Positions 23,869-36,101 of a DNA stretch of 64,000 bases are shown here, piece by piece. The translations under genes were made by a program, and so were the position numbers. The stretch spans positions 90,628,644-90,692,643 of the forward strand of contig NC_088295.1 in assembly GCF_032854445.1 (NCBI RefSeq), in the 5' to 3' direction. The stretch is from Liolophura sinensis (lineage: Eukaryota > Mollusca > Polyplacophora > Chitonida > Chitonidae). Below the pieces are notes generated by a model that was not told the origin of the DNA, searched no databases, and saw only the letters and a list, made by a program, of their open reading frames with translations. Position 1 is the first letter of the stretch. Every line of letters starts with the position of its first letter.

Positions 23869-25410
23869 AAGCCGGTGTATAAATTACATCTACACTGATG
23901 TACAACGTACATGCAAATTTTCAACAAAGCCTCTACTTGTATCCGCTGTGAGTACACTGAAGACTACATACACGTATGTAAACACTGTTTCCTTTTCAAG
24001 TAAGACTTGCAACTTGAAACAGAAAAGATTATCAATTAGGTTATAAAAAGACGAAAAAACACATTTTACAATGCACTGTACATCTGCTACAGTCTGTGAT
24101 AAATTGCATTTGGATATCAGAGACACATGTGTACAAAGCACTGACTTGGCAGTAGACCTTATCAGGCTATCATTTGTCAGACATTGATGTATCTACATGT
24201 ACATTTAACAATATTGGACTCATTCTGATTTATTCAAACAATTTCTCATGGTTTGGATATCACTTGTCAACAGAAAGTAGTCCTCCCAAACCACAGAAGC
24301 CCAATCATAAATGGTGTATGGTTATATCTGCACAGCTCAGAATCAACGTACAACCCTTCCCTGTAAAAACCTGCCCTTCATCAGGTTACGTTCTCGATAA
24401 AAATGACAAACGTGTTTTGATTGAGTTTCCAGCTTTATGTGCAGTTATTCAAGCCCTCGCTGAACAGAAGAACAGTCAGCTCAATTTGTCGAAGGCAGCA
24501 ATTTGGGTCTATCAAACATAGTCAATCGAACTGCCAGAATTAGGTTATGAAACTGTAAAACAGAGGCATGTATCAACATCTTAAAGTGGGTAGAAAATAA
24601 TATTTGGCAATTGCTGTAGGTGGCGCCAGTGTTCTGGGAGGTTTAACAGGGCTGTGTGGTCCGTGATCCAGCTTTGCCTTGCCTCTGCCCTGCCAAAACC
24701 CCCATTGATTAGGCAGACTGTGACGGGAAATTGGGAAATGCTCATCCTCTCTCTCCTTATTACGCCATTCATTTTCCTGCTTGGCCTTTGACTTCAAGGC
24801 TCACACTGCTAAATCATCTCTTATTGTTCATCTGCTATCATCCTGGGCGGCCATACAAAACCCTCAAAAGATTCTATCCACGTTACATGCAGCCTATTGT
24901 TTCCAAACTTGAGACTCAAAGTAACAGAACATACAAAATTACCCATGGATATAAGGTCAGATATATGTTAAGGATCCATCTATCACGATCATCTCATTAC
25001 AGCTGGTCATTCTCTTGACTGGACATGAGCAGCTTCAGTTATGAGAGGAGCATGTCGGAGAGCCCACCGCTGCCACTGTAACAGTCAACATGACCAAGAA
25101 GGGCAGGAAAGACTAATGGGCTGGGAGATTTATGGGTGCTCAATCTTTGGTATATGATGGAGTTGGGCAGGATGCAGGGTGTTTTCTCCAGTGCTTGAAG
25201 AAAGGTGTAATGCAGTTGTAGAAAGGCTCCACAACCCTTATGGGTGACAATCATAAAATAAAGAAACAAAGCTACTGTTATGAGAGGGTGTCAGAATCAC
25301 AGAGAAACACACCATAGTTCAGTACATACGCTTAAGTGCACAGGTACTAACTCACTCTCAGCATACAGTTTATGTGTGTAATATGTCAGTAATTCAACCA
25401 ACCAACCAGC
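23869..25410. other. Single-copy DNA, no gene seen
   Basis: The longest frame is 115 codons (24174-24521, plus), with no recognisable domain and no codon-scale pattern I can identify. A GC-richer stretch lies at about 24600-24780. Confidence 0.5.
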
Positions 25411-25711
25411 CAGGTGACAGGGCTGGGTGTGGGGAGGGCTGGGTGTGGGGAGATGACCAGGCTGGAGAGGTGACCTAGGCTGGGTGTGGGGAGGTGACCG
25501 GGCTTGGTGTGGGGAGGTGACCTAGGCTGGGTGTGGGGAGGTGACCGGGCTTGGTGTGGGGAGGTGGCGACTGTGGGTGTGGGGAGGTGACCATGCTGGG
25601 TGTGGGGAGGTGACCGGGCTGGGGAGGTGACCTAGGCTGGGTGTGGGGAGGTGACCGGGCTGGGTGTGGGGAGGTGACCGGGCTGGATGTGAGGAGTTGA
25701 CTGGTCTGGGC
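25411..25711. repeat. G-rich ~23-bp minisatellite
   Basis: Units of about 23 bp (GGGCTGGGTGTGGGGAGGTG then ACC), with length variants lacking the GGTGTGGG part, about 12 copies. The plus strand is strongly G-rich with repeated GG/GGG/GGGG runs. Minus-strand frames rich in Pro, Ser and His are repeat artefacts. Confidence 0.95.
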
Positions 25712-26630
25712 TACAGTACCGAATAAGGCAGACAGGCTTGGTTCCTGGATGGACAGATCATGGATGACAAGACAGAGACTTGTCAAGTAAGACTAAGGAT
25801 TCTGATTCTACAGTTATTGAAGACTACAGATTATGTGGTTTGGAAACTTGCTCCATTCCAGTTTAACAGTTATCACACTGTTTTGGTGTGATCTCCACTC
25901 GGTCATTACACATCGTTGCCATGTTTTGCTACTCCTTAGTTGATTGTCACTTGCACCTAAATGAACCCAGTTATGCTCACTGCACACTCTATACATGAAA
26001 CTGATTGCTAATCTTGAAACCTTCTTGCAAACACTCCAGAAATTACGTGGTTTTGGTATCTAAACATAAGTTAATTAGTTTTACCAAGCTTCTTTTAGCG
26101 GGAATTTAGCCTGGTTTGGTCATGTGACCAAAGGGTAAAAATAGGGATTTCCTCCATGTATTTGGGGGATGTCAGTCTGACATCCAGATGTGTTTGGATC
26201 TGCTTCTACCTATGAGGTGCGTATCCCGGGGTTTCCGCATATTAAATAGCATCTTCAATATGGAGAATTACATGGAATACAGAATAATACAGGATTACTA
26301 CACATACTTAGGAGGACAACGTGTAGCTTAAGCCTACACTATAGCATGGTGAATACTATGCAGTATTATAACTATGCCGTACGAGTGTTTACCTGACCTG
26401 GCCTGTTACCATCACCACACTTGCAGTTATACCATTGATTTGTAGGCCCTCATGGTATAACAACTACTAACTATCTGTGTTTATTACTGTTTTCTTCGGG
26501 ATCAGTTTAGCCTTAAATAAATCCTCTTGTCATTTTAGCTGAGAAAAAGTTTTGTGTGGGTTATTATATTGAAGTTATAGAAAACCGGCCAAGGAATATA
26601 ACAGCTTACAATATGCAACCAAACTGTTTC
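25712..26630. other. Single-copy DNA, no gene seen
   Basis: Unique sequence between a G-rich and a purine-rich array. No exon recognised. Confidence 0.5.
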
Positions 26631-27437
26631 ACCAGGCCAGAGAAAGACCAGGCCAGAGAAAGAACAGGCCAGAGAAAGACTAGGCCAGAGAAAGACTAGG
26701 CCAGAGAAAGAACAGACCAGAGAAAGACTAGGCCAGAGAAAGACCAGGCCAGAGAAAGAACAGGCCAGAGAAAGACTAGGCTAGAGAAAGACCAGGCCAG
26801 AGAAAGACTAGGCTGGAGAAAGACCAGGCCAGAGAAAGACCAGGCCAGAGAAAGACCAGGCTAGAGAAAGACCAGGCCAGAGAAAAACAGGCCAGAGAAA
26901 GACCAGGCCAGAGAAAGACCAGGCTAGAGAAAAAACAGGCCAGAGAAAGAACAGGCCAGAGAAAACAGGCCAGAGAAAGACCACGCCAGAGAAAGGACAG
27001 GCCAGAGAAAAACTGGCCAGAGAAAGACCAGGCTAGAGAAATACTAGTCCAGAGAAAGACCAGGCCAGAGAAAAAATAGGCCAGAGAAAGACCAGGCCAG
27101 AGAAAAATAGGCCAGAGAAAGAACAGGCCAGAGTAAGACCAGGCCAGAGAAAGACTAGGCCACAGACAGACCAGGCTGGAGAAAGGCCAGGCCAGAGAAA
27201 AACAGGCCACAGAAAAGACCAGGCCACAGAAAGACCAGGCTGGAGAAAGACCAGACCAGAGAAAGACCAGGCCAGAGAAAGACCAGGCCAGAGAAAAACC
27301 AGGCTAGAGACAAACCAGGCCAGAGACAAACCAGGCCAGAGAAAGAACAGGCCAGAGAAAGACTAGGCTAGAGAAAGACCAGGCCAGAGAAAGACCAGGC
27401 TAGAGAAAGACCAGGCCAGAGAAAAACAGGCCAGAGT
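26631..27437. repeat. 16-bp purine-rich minisatellite, about 50 units
   Basis: The unit AGGCCAGAGAAAGACC is repeated about 50 times with frequent small variants (AACAGG, ACTAGG, AGGCTGGAG, AGGCTAGAG). The plus strand is strongly purine-rich and the minus strand pyrimidine-rich. Minus-strand frames of 98-144 codons rich in Leu, Ser, Phe and Trp repeat every 16 residues and are artefacts. Confidence 0.97.
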
Positions 27438-30360
27438 AAAGTATGTCATCATGTTCTGGTCACCCATCACTTTCCACAGGAAATCATGTGCTTCTAGCCT
27501 GCACTCTTTGACCTCTGTGAGGCCATGCCATTTAAAGAAGCCAGTCTGTTGAAAAGGTCCAGTTAGAGACCATTGATTGGTCGTCTTCTTCAATCAAATC
27601 CCTCTCTACCCACCAAAGTAAACTCCTCATTTTTGTGAGGAGACAGATAACTGCTCTGATTGTCACTATGGTAACAAGCCAATCCCTGACACTAAACTCA
27701 GATTTTCTAGAAATGTTTCCATTACTTAAATTTGTGGCTGGAATTAGGACAAATAAAAATCACTTAAGCAAGAAATGGTAATATAATCTGTCTAAACAAG
27801 ACGCATACAGATAAACGTTTGCATAATGCATGCTTCTTCACAACCCAATTCTTGCAATTGCCAGTCTGAGTAAGATCACCCAGAAATCAATAAGACAAGA
27901 ACAAGACTGCTCTACTGTCAAACAGGATTTCCACCAGGTCTCCAAAGCTGCCAGAGGTACATGTTAAACCTTTGTCACGGGCACAGCTCTGTTTGTTATA
28001 AAGCAATGAAAATATGTGTGGCTAATCTTTCAGTCCCATTTTTCATCTTGAAGGAATGGATGAAACTTATGAATTCCAAGTTGAAAGCTTTACCACACCT
28101 GTTGAGTCTATGGTCAGCATTTTGTAACCACAGGGTACCTAATGTGCATAAACTTCATGCATCTTTTTTCTGGCTGACCTGGAAAATGGAATGCACATGT
28201 AGCTACACACGTGTTGACTTTGTACAAGTCTGAAATCTGTTTTATAATGCTTATCTTGAATTATCAACTGCATTTTCCCCGAGACAATGACCACTGACCA
28301 GTGATGATGTGCGTCTTTTGGTATGCTACCACCATCATATCATGGTTTCATTAATTGAGGATTAGTGTGAATTGTTCCTTGACACGTCAACAAACGCAGA
28401 ATGTTCTGGTTTGGTTAACATATAGTGGTATCTGATATACAAGTATATGCATGTTGACCTTGATGCTTATATTGTTCAATATGGCATAGGTAGTCTGGTT
28501 GCAGGAAGAACACTTGGGTTTCCAGCCAAACTGTCTCTGACCCCTTTAACAGGAATATTCACTTACAGATAGTTCCTGCCATTCCCTGAGCTCCCCCTGG
28601 CCAGAAAACAATTGCACTTTTGAAAACACTCACCATGCCCAACTACCAAGCACTTTGAGCAGCCAGTGCCTGAATTTACCTTTTTGGAAATCTGCAATTA
28701 CTTCAAAAGCGAGACAAGAAAATTCGGCATTAGCCATATTAAGACCAGTATGGAGAAAGCTTCCGATTTCGATCCTACAGAGATATTAGATTACAGCTGG
28801 CTAGATTTTCGAATGTCACACAGCCGGGACTAAGGAAGATCCAAGACCCCAATTTTACTAACAGCACTTCCTGCAGTTGTCTAAATAGATTGCCCAATCA
28901 TGTCGAACATAGCAAAACTCTGATAAAATGTTTCTCCCGTATATGTTACCATGACAACCAAGTGAAATGGATTAATAGGTCTGTAAAAATGGCTATAATC
29001 TAATTCTTGCTCAGACACAATGTCCGGACCTTTGACCGGTCTTTGTGTAGTGCTCTGAGCAGTGTTTACTTGGGAGACAGAGAAAAAAAGAGGCTAATCC
29101 ATGGACATTTTATGACAGATCATCTTCTTCACAGCCATTGGTGTGGACTTGGCGCATTCCAGGAGTCAACATTCAGGAAATGTCAGAGGTTACATGCTTG
29201 ACCTTTAGTGCAAAAGTATTTCAATGTTCTTAACATACATGATGAAAAAAAAGTTTCCATAATGCCTGTTCTGACAAATATGCAGGCACATGACCAACTA
29301 ACAAGGTTTTCTTCAATTTAATTTCTACTATTTAAATTCTCCTTAGAGAGTCTCATTGGTATGCATGATGTCTATGTATCAGTCTAGGAGAAGATTCTCT
29401 AAAACCTTAAGCAAATTGAATCAAGCGTTGATGAAATTTTCACACCTGATTGGTCCATTATCTTTATCACATGATGATCACATCAGCCAATTGATGCATT
29501 TTATTCAATTACTTCAGCCAACCACAAAGCAAAGCAAACGATCTGTTAATACCAAGAAACTGATGCATAAATAAATAGGTGAGAAGTGTTAAAATAGAGA
29601 TAAGAGTGGTCACTACAGTGGACGGGACAGGGCCAGAGCTCTGATAGGAAGAAAATGTCATAAGACCTTGTGGCTCTCTCAAAGGAGAAATGTAATAAAT
29701 ACCAGCAGCAGATTAGGCGCGTCTAATCTGGTATATCTGTCCAGACAGCTGATGGGATTTAGTCACCTCATCATCCATGCGGTCCTCTACAGGAAGCCTA
29801 GCAACAGATTACACAATAGCTTTCCTGACAGCTCTATCACAGTAACCTAATAAACAGCTGACAGATGGGGGACAGGAATCTCATGATCTGCTCCAAGTTA
29901 CCCCATGTCTCTCTGGAAGCAGCTACAGGTTGGTGAGAACTGAGAAGGGTTGGGGCCATGTTCTAACTACAAATGGAGTCTTCCTCGGTTCTTTGTAGAG
30001 TAGGCTCCAGACAGTTACTCAACTCATCACAGGTATCATGAACAGAAGACTGTCACAGGAAGCTTGTCCCCTACTAAAGCTGTCTCAGCCTGATCACCTA
30101 GACACAGATGAATGGCCTCTTTAATTTCAACATTCTCTGCCAAGGAACATAAGCACCTGCCTTGAAAGGCACACACTAATGTCAAGTATATGTGTATATG
30201 TCAGATGAAAGACCATCAAACACTGTCAAGATGAACAGCTCGATTGTTTTTCCTTTTTTAAATTTTTTTTTCAACCTTGTAAAATATAAAACTTGAAACT
30301 TTGAATTCAACATTGGCCTTTTCTGATCATACTGGGAACAGTAATGCAACATCCCCTTAA
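27438..30360. other. Single-copy DNA, no gene seen
   Basis: Nearly 3 kb without large repeats or recognised coding. The longest frame is about 90 codons (27961-28233, plus), with no domain recognised. Confidence 0.5.
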
Positions 30361-30428
30361 GACACATAGACTGCTAAGACATATTGACTGCTAAGACATA
30401 CAGACGGCTAAGACATACAGACTGCTAA
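30361..30428. repeat. 17-18-bp tandem repeat, about 4 copies
   Basis: GACTGCTAAGACATACA-type units repeated with small variants (ATATT, CAGACGG). Confidence 0.85.
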
Positions 30429-30657
30429 ATTCTATCATTCAGAATAAATACATACATGTAGATCTATGAATGCATTCACTGAATGTACCTTGAACGAACT
30501 TCATGTATTTAAAGCAAAAATGGATACACTCTTAAAGAATCTGATGTTTTAAAATCATGTTATTTTGTTGGGAAAAAATTTTTAAAAATAAAATCCAACT
30601 ATTGTCTTGGACAGTGTTTAATGCTGTTTTATCTGATATATACATAATTTAAGTGTT

Positions 30658-30905
30658 GGGGTCTCTGTGGCTCAGTTGATTAGCAGGCTAGCGCAGCGTA
30701 ATGACCATGGAACCTCTGACCAATGTGGTCTATGCGAGTTCAATTCCAGCTCATGCTGGCTTTCTCTCTGGCTGTACGTCGGAAGGTCTCACAGCAACCT
30801 GCGGATGGTTGTAGGTTTCCCCGGGCTCTGCCCGATGTCTTCCAACCATAATGCTGACCACTGTCGTATAAGTGAAATACTCTTGAGCAAGGTGTAAAAC
30901 ACCAT
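30658..30905 (+). mobile_element. tRNA-like SINE (group A), best-preserved copy
   Basis: A 248-bp element. The head GGTCTCTGTGGCTCAGTTGA contains an A-box-like TGGCTCAGTTGA, and GAGTTCAATTCC is a good B box (30740-30751). The A-to-B spacing of about 70 bp is longer than in a standard tRNA, so the head is only tRNA-like. The body follows with TGCTGGCTTTCTCTCTGGC, CAACCTGCGGATGGTTG, GGTTTCCCCGGGCTCTGCC, a CATAATGCTGACCACTG block and CTCTTGAGCAAGGTGTAAAAC. A clear A-rich tail and target-site duplication are not visible, indicating age. Confidence 0.88.
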
Positions 30906-33861
30906 AAGTACTTCTTTCCCTTGAAATCTAACTGGGGGTTCAAACCATTTCACTGGAAGTTCTTACCAACTCCATGTATACAGGTTATCATACACTCTTA
31001 ACATTTTCTTCCTCATCAACTTCCTTCCTACATATTTACCAATAGATACTGATTCAACTTGATTCACACAGAATCACACCTTATTAACAATAGCCTGAGA
31101 GTATATCCAATCCTAATTCGCAATCCTCATTACCACATAAATAATTTAACTATTTTAACATTATCAGGCACTATTCCAAGTGTTAATGTGAATGCAGGTA
31201 CCATGTTTATTATTAGACAGAGCACTTCAGAAAGGTGAATGGGCCAATTTTAGAAACTGTTGGCGTATTCTTGCCTCCAAATACACCTATGGGTTAAAGT
31301 TAGAAGGACAACGTTCAGCTATAGAATGGGATTATCTTAGATCAGACCATAGCAAACAAAAGATCAAAGCAGTAAAATCTTATTACTTCTGCCGTCCATG
31401 TTCCAATATGATACTTTTTGTCATAAATACAAAATGAAATGAAACAGCTGCTTTTTCTCTTGATTTCAAGCTACATTAGCATACAAAAATGCTTTGAATA
31501 AAAACCAACCCGGTCCAGGAAATCAACCTGGCTTTTCAAAAAGAAAAAAACACTTGTTTAAATGACCAGCATGGCTGATTTAATACCCATATACGAGTTA
31601 GGTGTGCAATCAAATCATCATTTTGATGCCATGGGTGGTTGGGAAGTGCATAAACCGCATTCACTGAGAAGTGACGCTCCAGATGCTATTATAAGAAGGG
31701 CAACGGATGCTTTGTAAAACTAGGCCAAAAACTCTACTTTGGTTTGTCTGAGAATTGGGAATCCCCTCTTATAGAGCTGAAATCCAGCATACCAGTTTTT
31801 GTTCAAATTTACATATAGATGGATTGGACCCCATGCAGGTGATCAGCAAAAAGCTTTCAGATATTCTCAGGACTGCAAAGCTATTATGTATGGGCGGAAC
31901 ACTCTGGATTCTTGCTCTTCTGTGTGTTGGAGAACGAAGGCTATCCACAGATACAAGTATTTATTTGACAGCTCCGTAATAGCAGTTCTTTAGACAATAT
32001 GCTAATGTTGTTGTTCCATTACTCAAGTTTGAAAGAGTTCAAGAACCCTTTCCTAAATTAATCCACACAGGGCTGACAGAATCTGAGGAAGAATATCCTG
32101 TGAATTTGAGGCATTTCTATGAACTCTGAACAAAAATCTGATTTCAGCAAAGCCACTGGAACAGAATTTCTACAAACAGGAAATCTGTAACCCTGTGCAA
32201 GAGCATACAACTGATAACTTATTCTGATGAGAGGCTGCAAGCACCTGTAGAAAAAGAGTTTGAAGGTAATATGACTATGTATTAAATGTACATGTAGATA
32301 TACATATGAAACTTACTATTTATGTGCATGTACATCATCAAAAACTGAATCCCAAAATGTTTAGTATTTAACTAAGATTTGTTTGAAATTTTAGACTACT
32401 GTATGAACAAAAATGCATTTGCCAAAAAGTGCATGCATGTTCATTCCATCAGTTTACATAAAATCATGTGATTGTGTTTGCGTCATGTGAAGATGCCATC
32501 ATGTAACAAAATGTTTCAATCTACATTCTGCCTTGGCTGGTACCCTGTATGTCATTAGTTGTGTCATCAGATGCATGTGTTAGCAACCCCCCTGCAGGTC
32601 TCACAAGCTGCCATGCCCGGTTTTCTTCACCCATAAACCGGAATCACCATCAAGTCGAGGAGACACCCTTAGGCTCAGTGTTCACAGTAAAAACCACCAA
32701 TCAAACAGACACATGTTCTAAAGAAACTATTTCAGGAGAAAAGAAATTAAGACAGAATGATTTCACCAGTCAAACAACTGTGAGGTGAGATACCTGGACG
32801 GTCAGCAGCCACATGTTAATTACTCAGCAATGATTTAAAGGGATGGTGAATGTGAGGGAATAGGTAGTAAATTAGTGATTCGCTGAGACAGACTGGCTAT
32901 TTCTGTTTGACAAAGTGGCACAGGAGGGAGCAAGACTGAGGCATTTTACACCCTCCACAGTTGTGTCACTGTCCTTTTTCATGGTTTTCACATCCTTTCC
33001 TACCTCATCAAATTGTAATATGTCACTTTTCTCTCTTGTAAAATCTAATTAGGAGCTAAAGTGTAGGCGTGTTAATGTTGAGAAGAACAGCAAATCAGTG
33101 ATATAAGAGGGCTCAGTGCTCTGCTGGAAACCTGTCATCCAAGCTAGGTGAATCCCACTTCACAAGTATCACGCTAATATTCCACTCTTCTGCACCTATT
33201 ACCATATTTACAGAGATTTAGCAGTGAAATTTGCAGACTAAATCTGCTTGCAGTGAGGAGACACTCTAAGTTTGGCTATGGTGCAGGAGGAATCCGCATT
33301 GATCAGTGGAAGGGAAGTCAAGCAGCATGTGGCAAGACTGGGGAAAGGCCGTGGTAGTCAGGCATGGGCCTGGCCCTAAGCACAGCCCACATGGCTAATA
33401 AAGAATTATGAAGTCCTGAGCAAGGGAACCAGTCAGAATCTGTCCGCAGGAAAACTAATTACATGTCCCTGGAAGGTTCTCTCCTTCAGTTTGATGCGAA
33501 CAATGTGAAAAATGTCCCGCTGTGGTTATTAGACCAATTTTTCTCACAGGGATCAGTGATGGATTACGATGTAAGTCGTTTTAACACAGATTCAAATCAC
33601 AGCTTCATCCAGCTTTGTCTTAAACCCTTAGCGCCTGTTCCCTGTGCTAATTAGTACTCTCACGGAGACTCAGAAATCGACACCTTGCTTCACATCCTCA
33701 ACACACAATCATTTAATTTGTAAAGAGGCTTCTACTGGGCACCCCTCAGTTCTAAATGTCTCTACAGTGGCTAAACCTTATCTGACTCAAGGTTAGAGCA
33801 GCCCCACTGTGCCACAGCACCTGCAGACAATAGTATAGCAGGACAACAATCTCTTAAACCA
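30906..33861. other. Single-copy DNA, no gene seen
   Basis: No repeats of note and no recognised exon. The longest frames are about 60-82 codons. Confidence 0.5.
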
Positions 33862-36101
33862 TAGGAGCACCAATATGGCATGACAAATTACCATCCCATG
33901 TACCATACTATAGGAGCACCAATAAGGCATGACACATTACCATCCCATGTACCACACTACAGGAGCACCAATATGGCATGGCATATTGCGATCCCATGTA
34001 CTATACTACAGGAGCATCAATATGGCATGACATATTACCATCCCATGTACCATGCTATAAGAGCACCAATAAGGCATGACACATTACCATCCCATGTACC
34101 ACACTACAGGAGCACCAATATGGCATGACATATTACCATCCCATGTACCATACTATAAGAGCACCAATAAGGCATGACACATTGCGATCACATGTACTAT
34201 ACTATTGGGGCACCAATGCGGCATGACACATTACCATCCCATGTACCACACTACAGGAGCACCAATATGGCATCACACATTACCATCCCATGTACCACAC
34301 TACAGGAGCACCAATATGGCATGACACATTACCATCCCATGTACCATACTATAAGAGCACCAATAAGGCATGACACATTGCGATCACATGTACTATACTA
34401 TTGGGGCACCAATGCGGCATGACACATTGCGATCACATGTACTATACTATTGGGGCACCAATGCGGCATGACACATTACCATCCCATGTACCACACTACA
34501 GGAGCACCAATATGGCATGACACATTACCATCCCATGTACCACACTACAGGAGCACCAATATGGCATGGCATATTGCGATCCCATGTACTATACTACAGG
34601 AGCACCAATACGGCATGACACATTACCATCCCATGTACCATACTATAAGAGCACCAATAAGGCATGACACATTGCGATCACATGTACTATACTATTGGAG
34701 CACCAATACGGCATGACACATTACCATCCCATGTACCATACTATAAGAGCACCAATAAGGCATGACACATTACCATCCCATGTACCACACTACAGGAGCA
34801 CCAATATGGCATGACACATTACCATCCCATGTACCATACTATAAGAGCACCAATAAGGCATGACACATTACCATCCCATGTACTATACTATAAGAGCACC
34901 AATGCGGCATGACACATTGCGATCACATGTACTATACTATTGGGGCACCAATGCGGCATGACACATTGCCATCCCATGTACCATACTATAGGAGCACCAA
35001 TATGGCATCACACATTACCATCCCATGTACCACACTACAGGAGCACCAATATGGCATGACACATTATGATCCCATGTACCATACTATAGGAGCACCAATA
35101 TGGCATGACACATTACCATCCCATGTACCATACTATACGAGCACCAATATGGCATGACATATTACCATCCCATGTGCCATACTATAGGAGCACCAATATG
35201 GCATGACATATTACCATCCCATGTACCATACTATAGGAGCACCAATATGGCATGACACATTACCATCCCATGTACCATACTATAGGAGCACCAATATGGC
35301 ATGACACATTACCATCCCATGTACCACACTACAGGAGCACCAATATGGCATGACATATTACCATCCCATGTACCACACTACAGGAGCACCAATATGGCAT
35401 GACACATTACCATCCCATGTACCACACTACAGGAGCACCAATACGGCATGACATATTACCATCCCATGTACCATACTATAGGAGCACCAATATGGCATGA
35501 CACATTACCATCCCATGTACCACACTACAGGAGCACCAATATGGCATGACATATTACCATCCCATGTACCACACTACAGGAGCACCAATATGGCATCACA
35601 CATTACCATCCCATGTACCACACTACAGGAGCACCAATACGGCATGACATATTACCATCCCATGTACCACACTACAGGAGCACCAATATGGCATGACACA
35701 TTACCATCCCATGTACCACACTACAGGAGCACCAATAAGGCATGACACATTGCGATCACATGTACTATACTATTGGGGCACCAATGCGGCATGACACATT
35801 GCGATCACATGTACTATACTATTGGGGCACCAATATGGCATGACATATTACCATCCCATGTACCACACTACAGGAGCACCAATATGGCATCACACATTAC
35901 CATCCCATGTACTATACTATAAGAGCACCAATACGGCATGACACATTACCATCCCATTTACCACACTATAGGAGCACCAATATGGCATGACATATTACCA
36001 TCCCATGTACCACACTACAGGAGCACCAATATGGCATCACACATTACCATCCCATGTACTATACTATAAGAGCACCAATACGGCATGACACATTACCATC
36101 C
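33862..36101. repeat. 49-bp minisatellite, about 46 units
   Basis: The unit contains GGAGCACCAATATGGCATGA, CACATTACCATCCCATGTAC and CACACTAC. First and last AGCACC marks (33866 and 36071) are 2205 bp apart, exactly 45 x 49, so there is no net length change across the array. Variant units carry ATTGCGATCACATG and ATACTATTGGGGCACCAATG; these cluster at 34.18-34.45, 34.67, 34.92 and 35.75-35.83 kb. Several 82-88-codon frames are periodic artefacts. Confidence 0.97.

Noticed and set aside
26776-27593. Minus-strand Leu/Phe/Trp/Ser-rich ORFs resembling multi-pass membrane proteins
   Set aside because: Hydrophobic appearance comes from the pyrimidine-rich strand of a 16-bp repeat, read in all frames.
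30658-30751. A functional tRNA gene
   Set aside because: A- and B-box-like motifs are present, but spacing is too long, a cloverleaf is not apparent, and the sequence continues into a SINE body shared with other copies.
33862-36101. Possible CRISPR-like array
   Set aside because: Units are contiguous copies with no unique spacers, and the DNA is animal. The same applies to the other arrays.
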